A stretch of 64,000 nucleotides of DNA from contig NZ_BNBT01000016.1 of assembly GCF_014656095.1 (NCBI RefSeq), positions 1 to 64,000 of the forward strand. The letters are read 5' to 3'. Shown here piece after piece: positions 16,641 to 24,013 of this stretch (positions within the stretch are counted from its first letter, which is position 1; each line of letters opens with the position of its first letter). Origin of the DNA: Streptomyces longispororuber. Lineage in GTDB: Bacteria; Actinomycetota; Actinomycetes; Streptomycetales; Streptomycetaceae. The notes under the pieces were generated by a model. The model made no database searches. It was given only the letters and a program-made list of their open reading frames with translations, and had not been told where the DNA came from. Made by a program: the position numbers and the translations under genes.

Positions 16641-17810
16641 TCACAGGGCTTCGAGGACCGTGGCGTTGGCGAGACCGCCGGCCTCGCACATGGTCTGCAG
16701 GGCGTACCGCGCCCCGCGGGCCCGCATGGCGTGCACCAGCGTGGTCATCAGCCGGGTGCCGCTGGCGCCCAGCGGGTGGCCGAGGGCGATGGCGCCGCCG
16801 TGCACGTTCACCTTCCGCTCGTCGGCGCCGGTCTCCCGCAGCCAGCACAGGACGACGCTCGCGAACGCCTCGTTGACCTCGAACAGGTCGATGTCGTCGA
16901 GGGTCAGGCCCGCCCGGCGCAGCACCTGCTCGGTCGCGGGCAGGATGCCGGTGAGCATCAGGAGCGGGTCGGAACCGGCGACGGCGAAGCTGTGCAGGCG
17001 GGCGAGCGGGCGCAGGCCGAGCCGGGCGGCGTTCTCACCGGTGGTGATGAGCACGGCCGACGCCCCGTCGTTGAGGGGGCTGCTGTTGCCCGCGGTGACC
17101 GACCAGTCGATCTGCGGGAAGCGCGCGGCGAAGGCGGGGTCCTCGTAGGCGGGCCTGAGCCCGGCGAGGACCTCGGGCGTGGTGGCGGGGCGTACGGACT
17201 CGTCGCGGGTGACGCCGTCGAGCGGCGCGACCTCGGCGTCGAACAGCCCGTCCTCCCAGGCGCGGGCGGCCTTCCGGTGCGAGCCGGTGGCGAAGGCGTC
17301 CATCTCCTCGCGCCCGATGGACCACTTGGCGGCGATGAGTTCGGCGCTGATGCCCTGCGGGACGAGCCCCTCGGGGTAGCGCTCGGCGACGCCCGGGCCG
17401 AAGGGGTCGGCGCCCGCGGGCACGTTCGACCACATCGGTACGCGGCTCATGGACTCCACGCCGCAGGCGATCGCCATGTCGTAGGCGCCGGCGAGCACGC
17501 CCTGCGCGGCGAAGTGCACGGCCTGCTGGGAGGAGCCGCACTGACGGTCCACGGTGGTGGCGGGCACGGACTCCGGGAAGCCCGCGGCCAGGGCCGCGTA
17601 CCGGGTGGTGTTCATGGCCTGTTCCGCGACCTGGTCGACGCAGCCGCCGATCACGTCGTCGATCCGGGCCGGGTCGACCCCGGCGCGCCCGACGAGCGTC
17701 CGCAGGGTGTGGGCGAGGAGGTCGACGGGGTGCACGTGGTGGAGGGAGCCGCCCGGCTTGCCCTTGCCGACGGGGGTGCGTACCGCTTCGACGATGACGG
17801 CGTCGCGCAT
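16641..17810 (-). CDS. Thiolase (acetyl-CoA C-acyltransferase)
   Basis: The 389-residue protein has the complete thiolase catalytic set: nucleophilic Cys in TVDRQCGSSQQAVHFA, the GGAIALGHPLGASGTRL histidine, and the second cysteine in LQTMCEAGG; NEAFASVVL and WSVTAGNSSPLNDGA are also canonical. It either condenses or cleaves acyl-CoA, in fatty acid breakdown or precursor supply. ATG 17810 follows GAGAGG. Upstream is a divergent HxlR regulator, and their shared promoter contains inverted repeats, so HxlR control is likely. With no acyl-CoA dehydrogenase nearby the pathway is not fixed. Confidence 0.94.
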   Translation of the reverse strand: MRDAVIVEAVRTPVGKGKPGGSLHHVHPVDLLAHTLRTLVGRAGVDPARIDDVIGGCVDQVAEQAMNTTRYAALAAGFPESVPATTVDRQCGSSQQAVHFAAQGVLAGAYDMAIACGVESMSRVPMWSNVPAGADPFGPGVAERYPEGLVPQGISAELIAAKWSIGREEMDAFATGSHRKAARAWEDGLFDAEVAPLDGVTRDESVRPATTPEVLAGLRPAYEDPAFAARFPQIDWSVTAGNSSPLNDGASAVLITTGENAARLGLRPLARLHSFAVAGSDPLLMLTGILPATEQVLRRAGLTLDDIDLFEVNEAFASVVLCWLRETGADERKVNVHGGAIALGHPLGASGTRLMTTLVHAMRARGARYALQTMCEAGGLANATVLEAL

Positions 17811-17890
17811 GGGAGATGCCTCTCGCACAGGCCGGGCCACGGGCCCGGCGGGCTGGGTGAGTTTGAAAACTGGACGCACTGGCGTACTCC

Positions 17891-17933
17891 ACGGTAACCA
17901 AGTGCGTTGGTTTTTCCAACCCACCTTTAGACT
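17891..17933. promoter_or_regulatory. Divergent promoter region with two overlapping inverted repeats (probable HxlR operator)
   Basis: AACCAA-GTGCG-TTGGTT (17896-17912) and GTTGG-TTTTT-CCAAC (17906-17920) share the central GTTGG. On the minus strand TTGGAA (17914-17919), a 17-nt spacer and TACCGT (17891-17896) form a promoter for the thiolase gene, so the first repeat occupies its spacer. On the plus strand TAGACT (17928-17933) ends 7 nt before the HxlR ATG. Confidence 0.6.
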
Positions 17934-17940
17934 CGTCTCC

Positions 17941-18591
17941 ATGCCGCGTACGACGACTACGCCCGAGACACCTGCGATGCCTGAGACGCCTAAGACGCCT
18001 GTCGGGGCTGGTGGTGCTGCTGGCGCTGCTGGTGCCGCCGGTACTGCCGGTTCCGCTGGTACTGCCGGTGCCGCAGGTACTGCTGGTGCTGCCGCTGCGA
18101 TGAAGGGTCCGAAGGGTGCGAAGGGTCCGCGTCCCTGCGCCATTGCCGACACCCTCGCGCTCGTCGGGGAGAAGTACTCGCTGCTCGTCCTGCGTGAGGT
18201 CTTCCTGGGGGCGCGCCGCTTCGACCAGCTCGTCCGCAACACGGGGGCGCCGCGTGACGTCCTGACGGCGCGGCTGCGCCGCCTGGTGGAGGCGGGCGTC
18301 CTGGAGAAGGTCCGCTACAGCGAGCGCCCGCAGCGCTTCGAGTACCGGCCGACGGCGGCGGGCCTGGAGCTGGAGTCCGTCCTCATGACCCTGATGGCGT
18401 GGGGCGACCGGCATCTGCGCGCCCCGCACGACCGCCCCATGGTCATCGAGCACGCCTGCGGGCACGCGCTCACTCCCGTGGTCACGTGCGCCGCCTGCGG
18501 CGACGCGGTCCGCCACGACGACCTGACGGCTCACCCGCAGGCGCCGGGCTGGACGGTCACGGGGCCGGCCCCGACCCCGCCCACCGACTGA
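17941..18591 (+). CDS. HxlR-family regulator with Ala/Gly/Thr-rich N-terminal extension
   Basis: The winged-helix HxlR domain starts near residue 62: CAIADTLALVGEKYSLLVLRE, FLGARRFDQLVRNTGAPRDV, LTARLRRLVEAGVLEKVRYS. A C-terminal stretch carries HACGHALTPVVTCAACGDAV, whose Cys/His pattern resembles a small metal-binding knuckle. The first 54 residues are low-complexity GAAGTAGSAGTAG repeats. ATG 17941 is chosen because a -10-like TAGACT lies 7 nt upstream (leaderless); an internal ATG at 18100 would remove the repeat tail and give 163 residues. It is divergent from the thiolase gene and likely controls it and itself. Confidence 0.88.
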   Translation: MPRTTTTPETPAMPETPKTPVGAGGAAGAAGAAGTAGSAGTAGAAGTAGAAAAMKGPKGAKGPRPCAIADTLALVGEKYSLLVLREVFLGARRFDQLVRNTGAPRDVLTARLRRLVEAGVLEKVRYSERPQRFEYRPTAAGLELESVLMTLMAWGDRHLRAPHDRPMVIEHACGHALTPVVTCAACGDAVRHDDLTAHPQAPGWTVTGPAPTPPTD

Positions 18592-19044
18592 GCGCCACCC
18601 GCGCCCGACTCGCGCCGCCCCCGCCCCGCACCGATCCCCCGTCGGGCCCCGCCGGGTCAGCGCCGATCGCCGTCGGGCCTCGCCGGTCCCTGCCGACCCC
18701 CCGCCGGCGCCAGGAAGCCGGACCGCGCGCCACCGCGCCCGACCGCGCTCGACCGCACCCCACCGCTAAAAGCGGCCCTCCCACCGGTGCGTAACTTTGT
18801 GACGCTACGCTGCCCCCGGCGAGGCACCGTGATCCCCGGGAGCACCCCCATCCCTCCTGGCCGACCACCACCCGGAACCCGCACAGACGCACCCATCCCA
18901 CCCACCGCACTCCGCACGCCCCAACGCAGCACCGCACCGCACCGCACCCACCGCACCGCCCTCGCCGCCCCGGTCCCCTTCCCCTGCCTCTGACCGCCAC
19001 CTCACGGGTCAGCGCACGATCAGCATCTGGACGGCGCAGTTCTC
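18592..19044. other. 453-nt intergenic region without a supported gene
   Basis: The gap between the HxlR and uppP genes holds only low-complexity C-rich sequence, including pentamer-like ACCGC repeats at about 18930-18960. Reading frames across it encode Arg/Gly/Cys-rich or Pro-rich strings without a domain. A slightly A+T-richer spot at 18790-18811 ending TACGCT could be a promoter, but I cannot pair it with a -35 element. Confidence 0.6.
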
Positions 19045-19917
19045 ATGTCTTGGCTCGAATCGTTCATCCTCGGACTCGTCCAGGGACTGACCGAGTTCCT
19101 CCCGATCTCCTCCAGCGCCCATCTGCGGCTGACCGCGGCCTTCGCGGGATGGCACGATCCGGGAGCCGCGTTCACCGCCATCACGCAGATCGGCACCGAG
19201 ACCGCCGTCCTGATCTACTTCCGCAAGGACATCGGCCGCATCATCGCGGCGTGGTCCGGTTCGCTGGTGGGCAAGGTGCCGCGGTCCGACCACGACGCGC
19301 AGATGGGCTGGCTGGTCATCGTCGGCTCGATCCCGATCGGCGTGCTGGGCGTGACCCTCAAGGACCAGATCGAGGGGCCGTTCCGCGACCTGCGCCTCAT
19401 CGCCACGACCCTGATCGTCATGGGCGTCGTCCTGGGCGTGGCCGACCGCCTCGCCGCGCGCGACGAGACCGGCGGCAGGCACCGCGCCGTACGCCACCGC
19501 AAGGACCTCAAGGAGCTGGGCGTCCGGGACGGCCTCATCTTCGGCGTGTGCCAGGCGATGGCCCTCATCCCCGGTGTCTCCCGCTCCGGCGCGACCATCA
19601 GCGGCGGCCTTCTCATGGGCTACACCCGCGAGGCCGCGGCCCGCTACTCCTTCCTCCTCGCCATCCCTGCCGTCCTCGCCTCGGGCGCCTACGAACTCAA
19701 GGACGCGGGCGAGGGGCACGTCTCCTGGGGGCCGACGATCTTCGCCACGATCATCGCGTTCGTGGTCGGATACGCCGTGATCGCGTGGTTCATGAAGTTC
19801 ATCACGACCAAGAGCTTCATGCCCTTCGTCTACTACCGCATCCTGCTCGGCATCGTCCTGTTCGTACTGGTGGGAATGGGCGAGCTGAGCCCGCACGCGG
19901 GCGAGTCCGCCGACTGA
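19045..19917 (+). CDS. uppP: Undecaprenyl-diphosphatase (UppP/BacA)
   Basis: The 290-residue integral membrane enzyme recycles undecaprenyl pyrophosphate to the monophosphate for peptidoglycan synthesis. Both catalytic signatures are present: [20 protein letters not shown] near the N-terminus and [20 protein letters not shown] in the second half, plus six to eight hydrophobic segments. ATG 19045 starts exactly at the conserved [10 protein letters not shown]. Overproduction of this family gives bacitracin resistance. It is convergent with the XRE cluster; only 15 nt separate the two stop codons. Confidence 0.97.
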   Translation: MSWLESFILGLVQGLTEFLPISSSAHLRLTAAFAGWHDPGAAFTAITQIGTETAVLIYFRKDIGRIIAAWSGSLVGKVPRSDHDAQMGWLVIVGSIPIGVLGVTLKDQIEGPFRDLRLIATTLIVMGVVLGVADRLAARDETGGRHRAVRHRKDLKELGVRDGLIFGVCQAMALIPGVSRSGATISGGLLMGYTREAAARYSFLLAIPAVLASGAYELKDAGEGHVSWGPTIFATIIAFVVGYAVIAWFMKFITTKSFMPFVYYRILLGIVLFVLVGMGELSPHAGESAD

Positions 19918-19932
19918 GGCCACCCTCCGGAG

Positions 19933-20112
19933 TCATTGCCCTCCTGCCCGGGGAGGAGGGGTGGAACCTCTCCCCCGCCCTGGACACGGCCCCGCGTGCC
20001 ACACCGCGCGGGCCCCGGCCCCGGACGGCGAGTCCTTCGCGTACGAGGCGACCGGTTCGCCGGGCCGGATCGGCTGATCGCAGCGCCAGCACAGCAGCGC
20101 GCCCGCGCTCAC
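19933..20112 (-). CDS. Small 59-aa protein, last gene of the XRE cluster
   Basis: GTG 20112 overlaps the stop of the preceding DUF6415-like gene by GTGA, so translational coupling is likely. The protein begins VSAGALLCWRCDQPIRPGEP and contains VWHAGPC; the CWRC and later H-x3-C could form a zinc-binding knuckle of four ligands. The C-terminus is Pro/Gly/Arg-rich. It fits the pattern of short zinc-ribbon-like proteins that accompany this kind of Streptomyces cluster. The function is unknown. Confidence 0.65.
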   Translation of the reverse strand: MSAGALLCWRCDQPIRPGEPVASYAKDSPSGAGARAVWHAGPCPGRGRGSTPPPRAGGQ

Positions 20113-20453
20113 GGCCGCACCTCGCCGTCTGCCGGGTACGCGGCCAGCTTGCGCAGATGACGGGCGAGCTCTCCCACACGCAGGGCTGCGGCCAGCGGCC
20201 CGACGCGCAGGTCGGGCTCCTCGCCCTTCGCCTCCAGAGCCGCACGCGCGTCGTCGACGACCTGGAGATGCCGATACCAGTCCCGGCTGCGGACCTCCGC
20301 CGCGGCGGCCGCCCGCTCCGCCCCGGGCAGGCGGAGGCGGATCTGGGCGACGAGGCGCCGGTGCACCTCGGCGGTCTCCGCGGGAGGAGGCAGCGTCCTG
20401 CCGGCCTCGCCGGCCGCCGCGAGCAGTTCGTCGAGCTGCCTGGCGTTCGTCAT
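20109..20453 (-). CDS. DUF6415-like protein
   Basis: The 114-residue helical protein looks like DUF6415, a Streptomyces-centred family of unknown function: ETAEVHRRLVAQIRLRLPGA, RDWYRHLQVVDDARAALEAK, LAAALRVGELARHLRKLAAY. The start ATG 20453 overlaps the preceding gene by 4 nt (ATGA) and its stop overlaps the next start by 4 nt, so it is embedded in a coupled operon. There is no signal peptide or membrane helix. I assign the family from the general pattern only. Confidence 0.7.
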   Translation of the reverse strand: MTNARQLDELLAAAGEAGRTLPPPAETAEVHRRLVAQIRLRLPGAERAAAAAEVRSRDWYRHLQVVDDARAALEAKGEEPDLRVGPLAAALRVGELARHLRKLAAYPADGEVRP

Positions 20454-20845
20454 GAGCGTGTCCCCACTGCGATGGTGTCAGAGCCTGCCCACGCGGCGAG
20501 CGCCCGCAGCACGACAGCCAAGCGACGCTCACGGAGCGGAAGCACGCGGTCTAGGAGGACCTGCCGCCCGAGCGCGATGGCGAGCACGACCTCCACGAAG
20601 GCGTACTCGGCGTCGTCCAGCTCCAGCTCGGTGAGACGGAGGGAGAGGCGTGTCCAGTCCGCCCGTACGCCGTCGTCGGCCTGCGCCACGAGGACCCGCT
20701 GTACGGCGGGGCGGGCCAGCAGCTCCTGCTCGTGGATGAGCATGGTCACCGCGATCCGGTCGGAGGCCTCGGTGGCCCACGCCAGGAGACGCTTCTCGAC
20801 GGGCTCGGACCGGGGGGCGGGCGCGGTGTGGTCGTGCTCGGTCAT
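20450..20845 (-). CDS. Hypothetical helical protein in the XRE cluster
   Basis: The 131-residue acidic protein is predicted almost entirely helical: VEKRLLAWATEASDRIAVTM, LIHEQELLARPAVQRVLVAQ, LELDDAEYAFVEVVLAIALG, RERRLAVVLRALAAWAGSDT. ATG 20845 overlaps the upstream stop by ATGA, which decides the start over an in-frame ATG at 20917 inside the upstream gene. I do not recognise a domain. Its place between a 178-aa protein and the DUF6415-like protein suggests it acts with them. Confidence 0.8.
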   Translation of the reverse strand: MTEHDHTAPAPRSEPVEKRLLAWATEASDRIAVTMLIHEQELLARPAVQRVLVAQADDGVRADWTRLSLRLTELELDDAEYAFVEVVLAIALGRQVLLDRVLPLRERRLAVVLRALAAWAGSDTIAVGTRS

Positions 20846-21378
20846 CGTCGGCCCACCGTCCTGAGCGGCTCGGCCGTGGCCAGCAGCGCGCGCAGGCGCC
20901 GGACGTCGCACAGGCATCCGGGCTGCGACGGCTCGACGATCCAGCGGGTGAGCATGGTCGGTTGGCCGGGGCGGGGCACGCCGAGGTACGTGTTCGTGGA
21001 GAGCCGCTCGTCCGGGCCGTCCCAGTCGGCGCCCGGCTCAATGAGTACGTAGTACGGACCGAGGCTGCTCCGAAGATCCCGGAGCACGGGGCCCTCGAGC
21101 CAGGACTCCAGCGCATCGGCCACCATCTGTGGCTGGTCGCTGCCCACGGCGGCGTGTATGCGCGCGGCCGGGACGCGGACCGCGTCGAAGCGACGGCCGA
21201 GTGGCAGGAGCGCCACGCCGTGGTCCAACCACTCCGCCCAAGCCCCGTTGGAGTCGGGGGCGGCCTGGGCCAGCCAGTCGGCGATCAGCCGTTGCCCCAC
21301 CGTCACGATGCACCCCGCATTGCTGTGGCTGTTGATGACAGCTTCAGCGTGCCGGGGTGCGGAGGCCGGAACGCTCAC
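20842..21378 (-). CDS. Hypothetical protein in the XRE cluster, distantly prim-pol-like
   Basis: The 178-residue cytoplasmic protein contains WLDHGVALLPLGRRFDAVRVP and LGPYYVLIEPGADWDGPDER, which recall the N-terminal part of bifunctional primase/polymerase domains, and WIVEPSQPGCLCDVRRLRAL near the end. The catalytic acidic triad of primases is not evident, so I do not call it a primase. The start GTG 21378 is within a perfect hairpin that also sits in the 27-nt gap after the XRE gene. The stop overlaps the next gene by 4 nt. Confidence 0.8.
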   Translation of the reverse strand: MSVPASAPRHAEAVINSHSNAGCIVTVGQRLIADWLAQAAPDSNGAWAEWLDHGVALLPLGRRFDAVRVPAARIHAAVGSDQPQMVADALESWLEGPVLRDLRSSLGPYYVLIEPGADWDGPDERLSTNTYLGVPRPGQPTMLTRWIVEPSQPGCLCDVRRLRALLATAEPLRTVGRR

Positions 21379-21391
21379 AGATTTGTGAGCG
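21372..21391 (-). promoter_or_regulatory. Perfect 8-bp hairpin covering a start codon
   Basis: CGCTCACA (21372-21379) and TGTGAGCG (21384-21391) flank the 4-nt loop GATT. In the transcript the GTG start of the 178-aa gene lies in the second arm, so the hairpin could mask initiation or act as an operator within the operon. It lies between the XRE stop and the next start. Confidence 0.5.
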
Positions 21392-21405
21392 TGACGCGGG
21401 GCCGC

Positions 21406-22587
21406 TTACAGGCCCACCCACGCGGCCATGTGGACCAGTTCTTCCGGAACCTGCCGGGTCGTCTTCAGCAGGCCTGTGATCGTTTCGCGTGTACGGGGGT
21501 GGTAGCGGGTCTGTTCGGGGGCCGCCTTCCGTGCGGCGACCAGGTGGCGCAGGGAGGCATGGGCGTAGCCGGTCTCCATCTCGGCGAGCGCCCGATCCAC
21601 CAGGTAGCGGGCCCTCCGGCTCGTCAAGGTCGACGGCGGCAGCTTGATCGCTCTTGCCCGGCGCAGTGCCTCGTCGAAGTCCTTCATGGTGATCGCCGCC
21701 CCCATCTCGTGCAGGGCTGTGTTCACGCGGCCGAAGCTGAGCCAGTGCACCTCGCGCGCCTCGCCTCCGACCCGCTGGGCCAGGTCCCGGGCCGCGCCGA
21801 TGTGAGCGGCCACCCCTGCCCTGTCTCCGGCCCGGGCGGCCACGGCCGAGGCGCCGAGGTGGAGTTGACCGGCCACCGCTACCTCCTCCAGGGTGGCAGG
21901 TTCGCCGAGGAGGTCGTGGCCCGCGGCCACGAGGCGCCGCCCCAGACGGCGGCTGGACCCCTGGTGGCTCAACGCCCGCTTGTACTGCCGGACGGCGGCC
22001 AGGCACGGGTCCGAGCCGCGCTCGGCAGCCCACCCCATACGGTCCAGAGCCAGGGCCGAAAGGTCCTGCTGGCCCAGCTTGAGGGCGACGTCGTGGGCAC
22101 TGCGGTAGCAGGACGCCAAAGCGCGCCACGCCTCGTCGCTGGGGGTGGAGCAGGAGATGGCGGTGAGGTGGGCGATCAGGTCGGGGAGCTCGCGTGCGGC
22201 GGTGCGTAGGTGGGTGGCCCGGACGGCCTGGCACACGCGGTCGGCTTCCGTCACCAGCACGGACAGCGGAGGCGTTTCGGCCCCTCGTTCGGGTGCCAGA
22301 TCGTACAGATCCAGGGATTCTCGGATGGGCCGCAACATGACGGTCAGGCGTCCGGCTTGGAGGCCGTTCACGTGGTCGGGCTCCGACAGGATCGAGGGAT
22401 CGATGCGCAACTCGCCAGCTACTGCGGCGATCAGTTCGCCGGAGGCTGCCCGGGCCCCGCACTCGACTTGATTCAGCAGGCTGTAGGAGAAAGGGATACG
22501 TGCGGCGAGCTGTCTTTGCGAGAGGTGAGCGAGCTTCCGGTACTTCTTGATACGGGCACCCGTGTGATCGTCGCCCAGCGCAGGCAT
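21406..22587 (-). CDS. XRE-family regulator with long helical C-terminal domain
   Basis: Residues 8-65 are a Cro/CI helix-turn-helix (GARIKKYRKLAHLSQRQLAA, then RIPFSYSLLNQVECGARAAS). The remaining 320 residues are helical and TPR-like (repeats such as DLSALALDRMGWAAERGSDP and AGDRAGVAAHIGAARDLAQR). This 393-residue architecture is common in Streptomyces and often heads accessory gene sets. ATG 22587 is selected because the helix-turn-helix follows at once; the longer frame crosses the divergent flavoprotein gene. It probably regulates the four downstream overlapping genes and the divergent flavoprotein. Confidence 0.92.
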   Translation of the reverse strand: MPALGDDHTGARIKKYRKLAHLSQRQLAARIPFSYSLLNQVECGARAASGELIAAVAGELRIDPSILSEPDHVNGLQAGRLTVMLRPIRESLDLYDLAPERGAETPPLSVLVTEADRVCQAVRATHLRTAARELPDLIAHLTAISCSTPSDEAWRALASCYRSAHDVALKLGQQDLSALALDRMGWAAERGSDPCLAAVRQYKRALSHQGSSRRLGRRLVAAGHDLLGEPATLEEVAVAGQLHLGASAVAARAGDRAGVAAHIGAARDLAQRVGGEAREVHWLSFGRVNTALHEMGAAITMKDFDEALRRARAIKLPPSTLTSRRARYLVDRALAEMETGYAHASLRHLVAARKAAPEQTRYHPRTRETITGLLKTTRQVPEELVHMAAWVGL

Positions 22588-22595
22588 ACTGGTCT

Positions 22596-22653
22596 CCGTT
22601 CCTGACTCGTCATCTGGAACGGTACTCGCGTCCGCCCCCGAACCACCCGGTTC
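22596..22653. promoter_or_regulatory. Two inverted repeats between the XRE and flavoprotein genes
   Basis: CCGTTCC (22596-22602) and GGAACGG (22616-22622) are perfect 7-bp arms 13 nt apart. GAACC-ACCC-GGTTC (22640-22653) follows. Both contain GTTCC/GGAAC-like half-sites and lie in the 88-nt divergent promoter region, so they are candidate binding sites of the XRE protein. Confidence 0.5.
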
Positions 22654-22675
22654 CGGGGCGGCTGCATATGGTCGG

Positions 22676-23230
22676 ATGGGCGGCATGACCACGCTGTACT
22701 TCTTCGCCAGCGCCGCCCCGCCAGCCTTCGACGCGGCTCGTGTCATCCGGGACGCCCAAGAGCGCGGCTTCGACGTGTGCCTCGGGCTGACGCCGAGCGC
22801 GGCCGAGTGGCTCGCCGATGACCTTGCCGAGCTGGCCACCTTGACGGGGCACCCCGTGCGTACCCGGTACAAGCGCCCAGGTGATCCAGACGCATGGCCC
22901 CGGGCCGACGTGATCGCGTTCGCGCCCCTCACGTTCAACTCCCTCAACGCCTGGGCGCAGGGCTTGACGACGTCGTGGGCTGTGGGTGTCGTCGCCGAGG
23001 CCTTCGGCAAGAAGATTCCGATGGTCGCGATGCCTTGTGTGAACGCGGCGTTCGCCGCGCACCCGCAGGTCGACCGGAGTGTGGCCGTACTCCGGGCCAT
23101 GGGCATCGAAGTGCTGTACGGCGACGGGGGGTTCGTTCCCAACCAGCCGGGTCAGGGGCGCCCCGGGGAGTATCCGTGGGGACTGGTCCTCGATGCGGCT
23201 GAGCGCGCGGCGGCGAGGAGCGCTCCCTAG
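22676..23230 (+). CDS. Flavoprotein of the PPC-decarboxylase (Flavoprotein) superfamily
   Basis: The 184-residue protein (181 if the ATG at 22685 is used) has the fold of FMN-binding cysteine decarboxylases such as CoaC/EpiD: TTLYFFASAAPPAFDAARVI, RADVIAFAPLTFNSLNAWAQ (the A-P-x-T-x-N substrate loop), and KKIPMVAMPCVNAAFAAHPQ (P-x-M-N-like region with Cys replacing Met). The active-site His of the decarboxylases is not obvious, so another FMN-dependent role is possible. It is divergent from the XRE regulator, as in many Streptomyces genomes, and is followed by the 60-aa protein gene. Confidence 0.85.
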   Translation: MGGMTTLYFFASAAPPAFDAARVIRDAQERGFDVCLGLTPSAAEWLADDLAELATLTGHPVRTRYKRPGDPDAWPRADVIAFAPLTFNSLNAWAQGLTTSWAVGVVAEAFGKKIPMVAMPCVNAAFAAHPQVDRSVAVLRAMGIEVLYGDGGFVPNQPGQGRPGEYPWGLVLDAAERAAARSAP

Positions 23231-23285
23231 GGCTGAGGCCCTCGCCCCGTAGCGGCTGTCAGTGCCGCCGCCTACGCTGACGGGC

Positions 23286-23468
23286 ATGTCCCCCAACCCC
23301 GGCCCCCGAGCCGCCGCCGTGCGCCCCGCCGCGGTCGTGAACGAGGACATCCGCGCCCTCTGGCACGACGCCCGTGTCGGCCTGACTGATGACCAACGCG
23401 CCGTGTACGAACGGCTGCTGGCCGAGTGGGCCGCCGCTGTCCGCGCGGACGTCGTGCCCGCCGCCTGA
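23286..23468 (+). CDS. 60-aa protein with conserved LTDDQRAVYERLLAEWAAAV core (paralogue 1)
   Basis: The short protein has a Pro/Ala N-terminus and a C-terminal amphipathic pair of helices ending EWAAAVRADVVPAA. A second protein at 41227 shares the pattern N-E-x-I-R-L-W, LT/S-D/E-x-QR-x-YE-x-L, EWAAAVRA-x-VV-x-AA, which makes both convincing genes. TACGCT (23273-23278) ends 7 nt before ATG 23286 and no ribosome binding site is present, so a leaderless mRNA is likely. An in-frame upstream start at 23262 would overlap the promoter. The function is unknown. Confidence 0.78.
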   Translation: MSPNPGPRAAAVRPAAVVNEDIRALWHDARVGLTDDQRAVYERLLAEWAAAVRADVVPAA

Positions 23469-23589
23469 CCCTGGGCACGGCGAGACGCCCCGGACCCCGC
23501 CATGCAGGTGAGGACTGGGGCGTACGTGCACGCGTACTGGCGTCGGGGGATCGAGCGCGGCGGCCCGCGGACCGTACCGCCCGGGGGCG

Positions 23590-23799
23590 GGGTGAGGTCG
23601 GCAGGGCGGAACGGTTGATTGGCAGAGGCGCTGCTGCCGGTCCCGCTTGCGGCGGTTGTGGGCGTCGCGCTGGTACTGCCCTGTACGTGTTCTCCAACTG
23701 GTCGTACAGGGCGCGGGCCTTCCGCACGTCCGCCTGCGCCTGGTAGAGCCTCTCGCTGACGTACTGGCTCTGGTTGCGGTCGAGTCGCGCAAGGGGCAT
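23590..23799 (-). pseudogene. Remnant of a charged helical protein, frameshifted
   Basis: From ATG 23799 the frame reads MPLARLDRNQSQYVSERLYQ and ALYDQLENTYR, clearly protein-like, then becomes Pro/Arg noise. A neighbouring frame continues with YQRDAHNRRKRDRQQRLCQ, also protein-like. A one-base shift near 23685 joins them into a basic coiled-coil tail. It is not recognised; such segments occur in plasmid or conjugative-element proteins, but that is a guess. It abuts an integrase-like fragment on the other strand. Confidence 0.35.
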
Positions 23800-23910
23800 G
23801 AGTTGGCCGGCGTGGAGGGGCCCTACGCGAAGGTGACGCCGACGGTGGAGTGGTTCCTTATGGATGTGGAGCGGTCCCTCATCGACGCTGCGCCCGCGCG
23901 TCGGCGAGTC
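23791..23910 (+). pseudogene. Tyrosine-recombinase-like C-terminal fragment
   Basis: Reading AAG at 23791 gives KGHELAGVEGPYAKVTPTVE followed by WFLMDVERSLIDAA. This resembles the end of phage or conjugative-element integrases, where G-H-x(5,6)-G-x-Y-x-H-V-T precedes the catalytic tyrosine region. The frame upstream of 23791 does not look like an integrase, so only a fragment remains, without Arg-His-Arg box residues. With the neighbouring decayed fragments it suggests an old element insertion near the XRE cluster. Confidence 0.35.
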
Positions 23911-24013
23911 CGTCGGCTGACCGGCCGTCCGGGGCGGGGCCGCGCGGCCGGGCGCCTCCCTGTTCCGGGACGGAGCAGGCGCGCGGCGTTCCGTTACGCG
24001 GCAGGTGCGCGTC

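Noticed and set aside
18557..19000. 147-residue Cys/Gly/Arg-rich frame upstream of uppP
   Set aside because: Composition is that of non-coding GC-rich DNA and no ribosome binding site or domain is present.
20842..21378. Calling the 178-aa protein a DNA primase/polymerase
   Set aside because: Only a weak N-terminal resemblance exists; the catalytic acidic residues cannot be identified.
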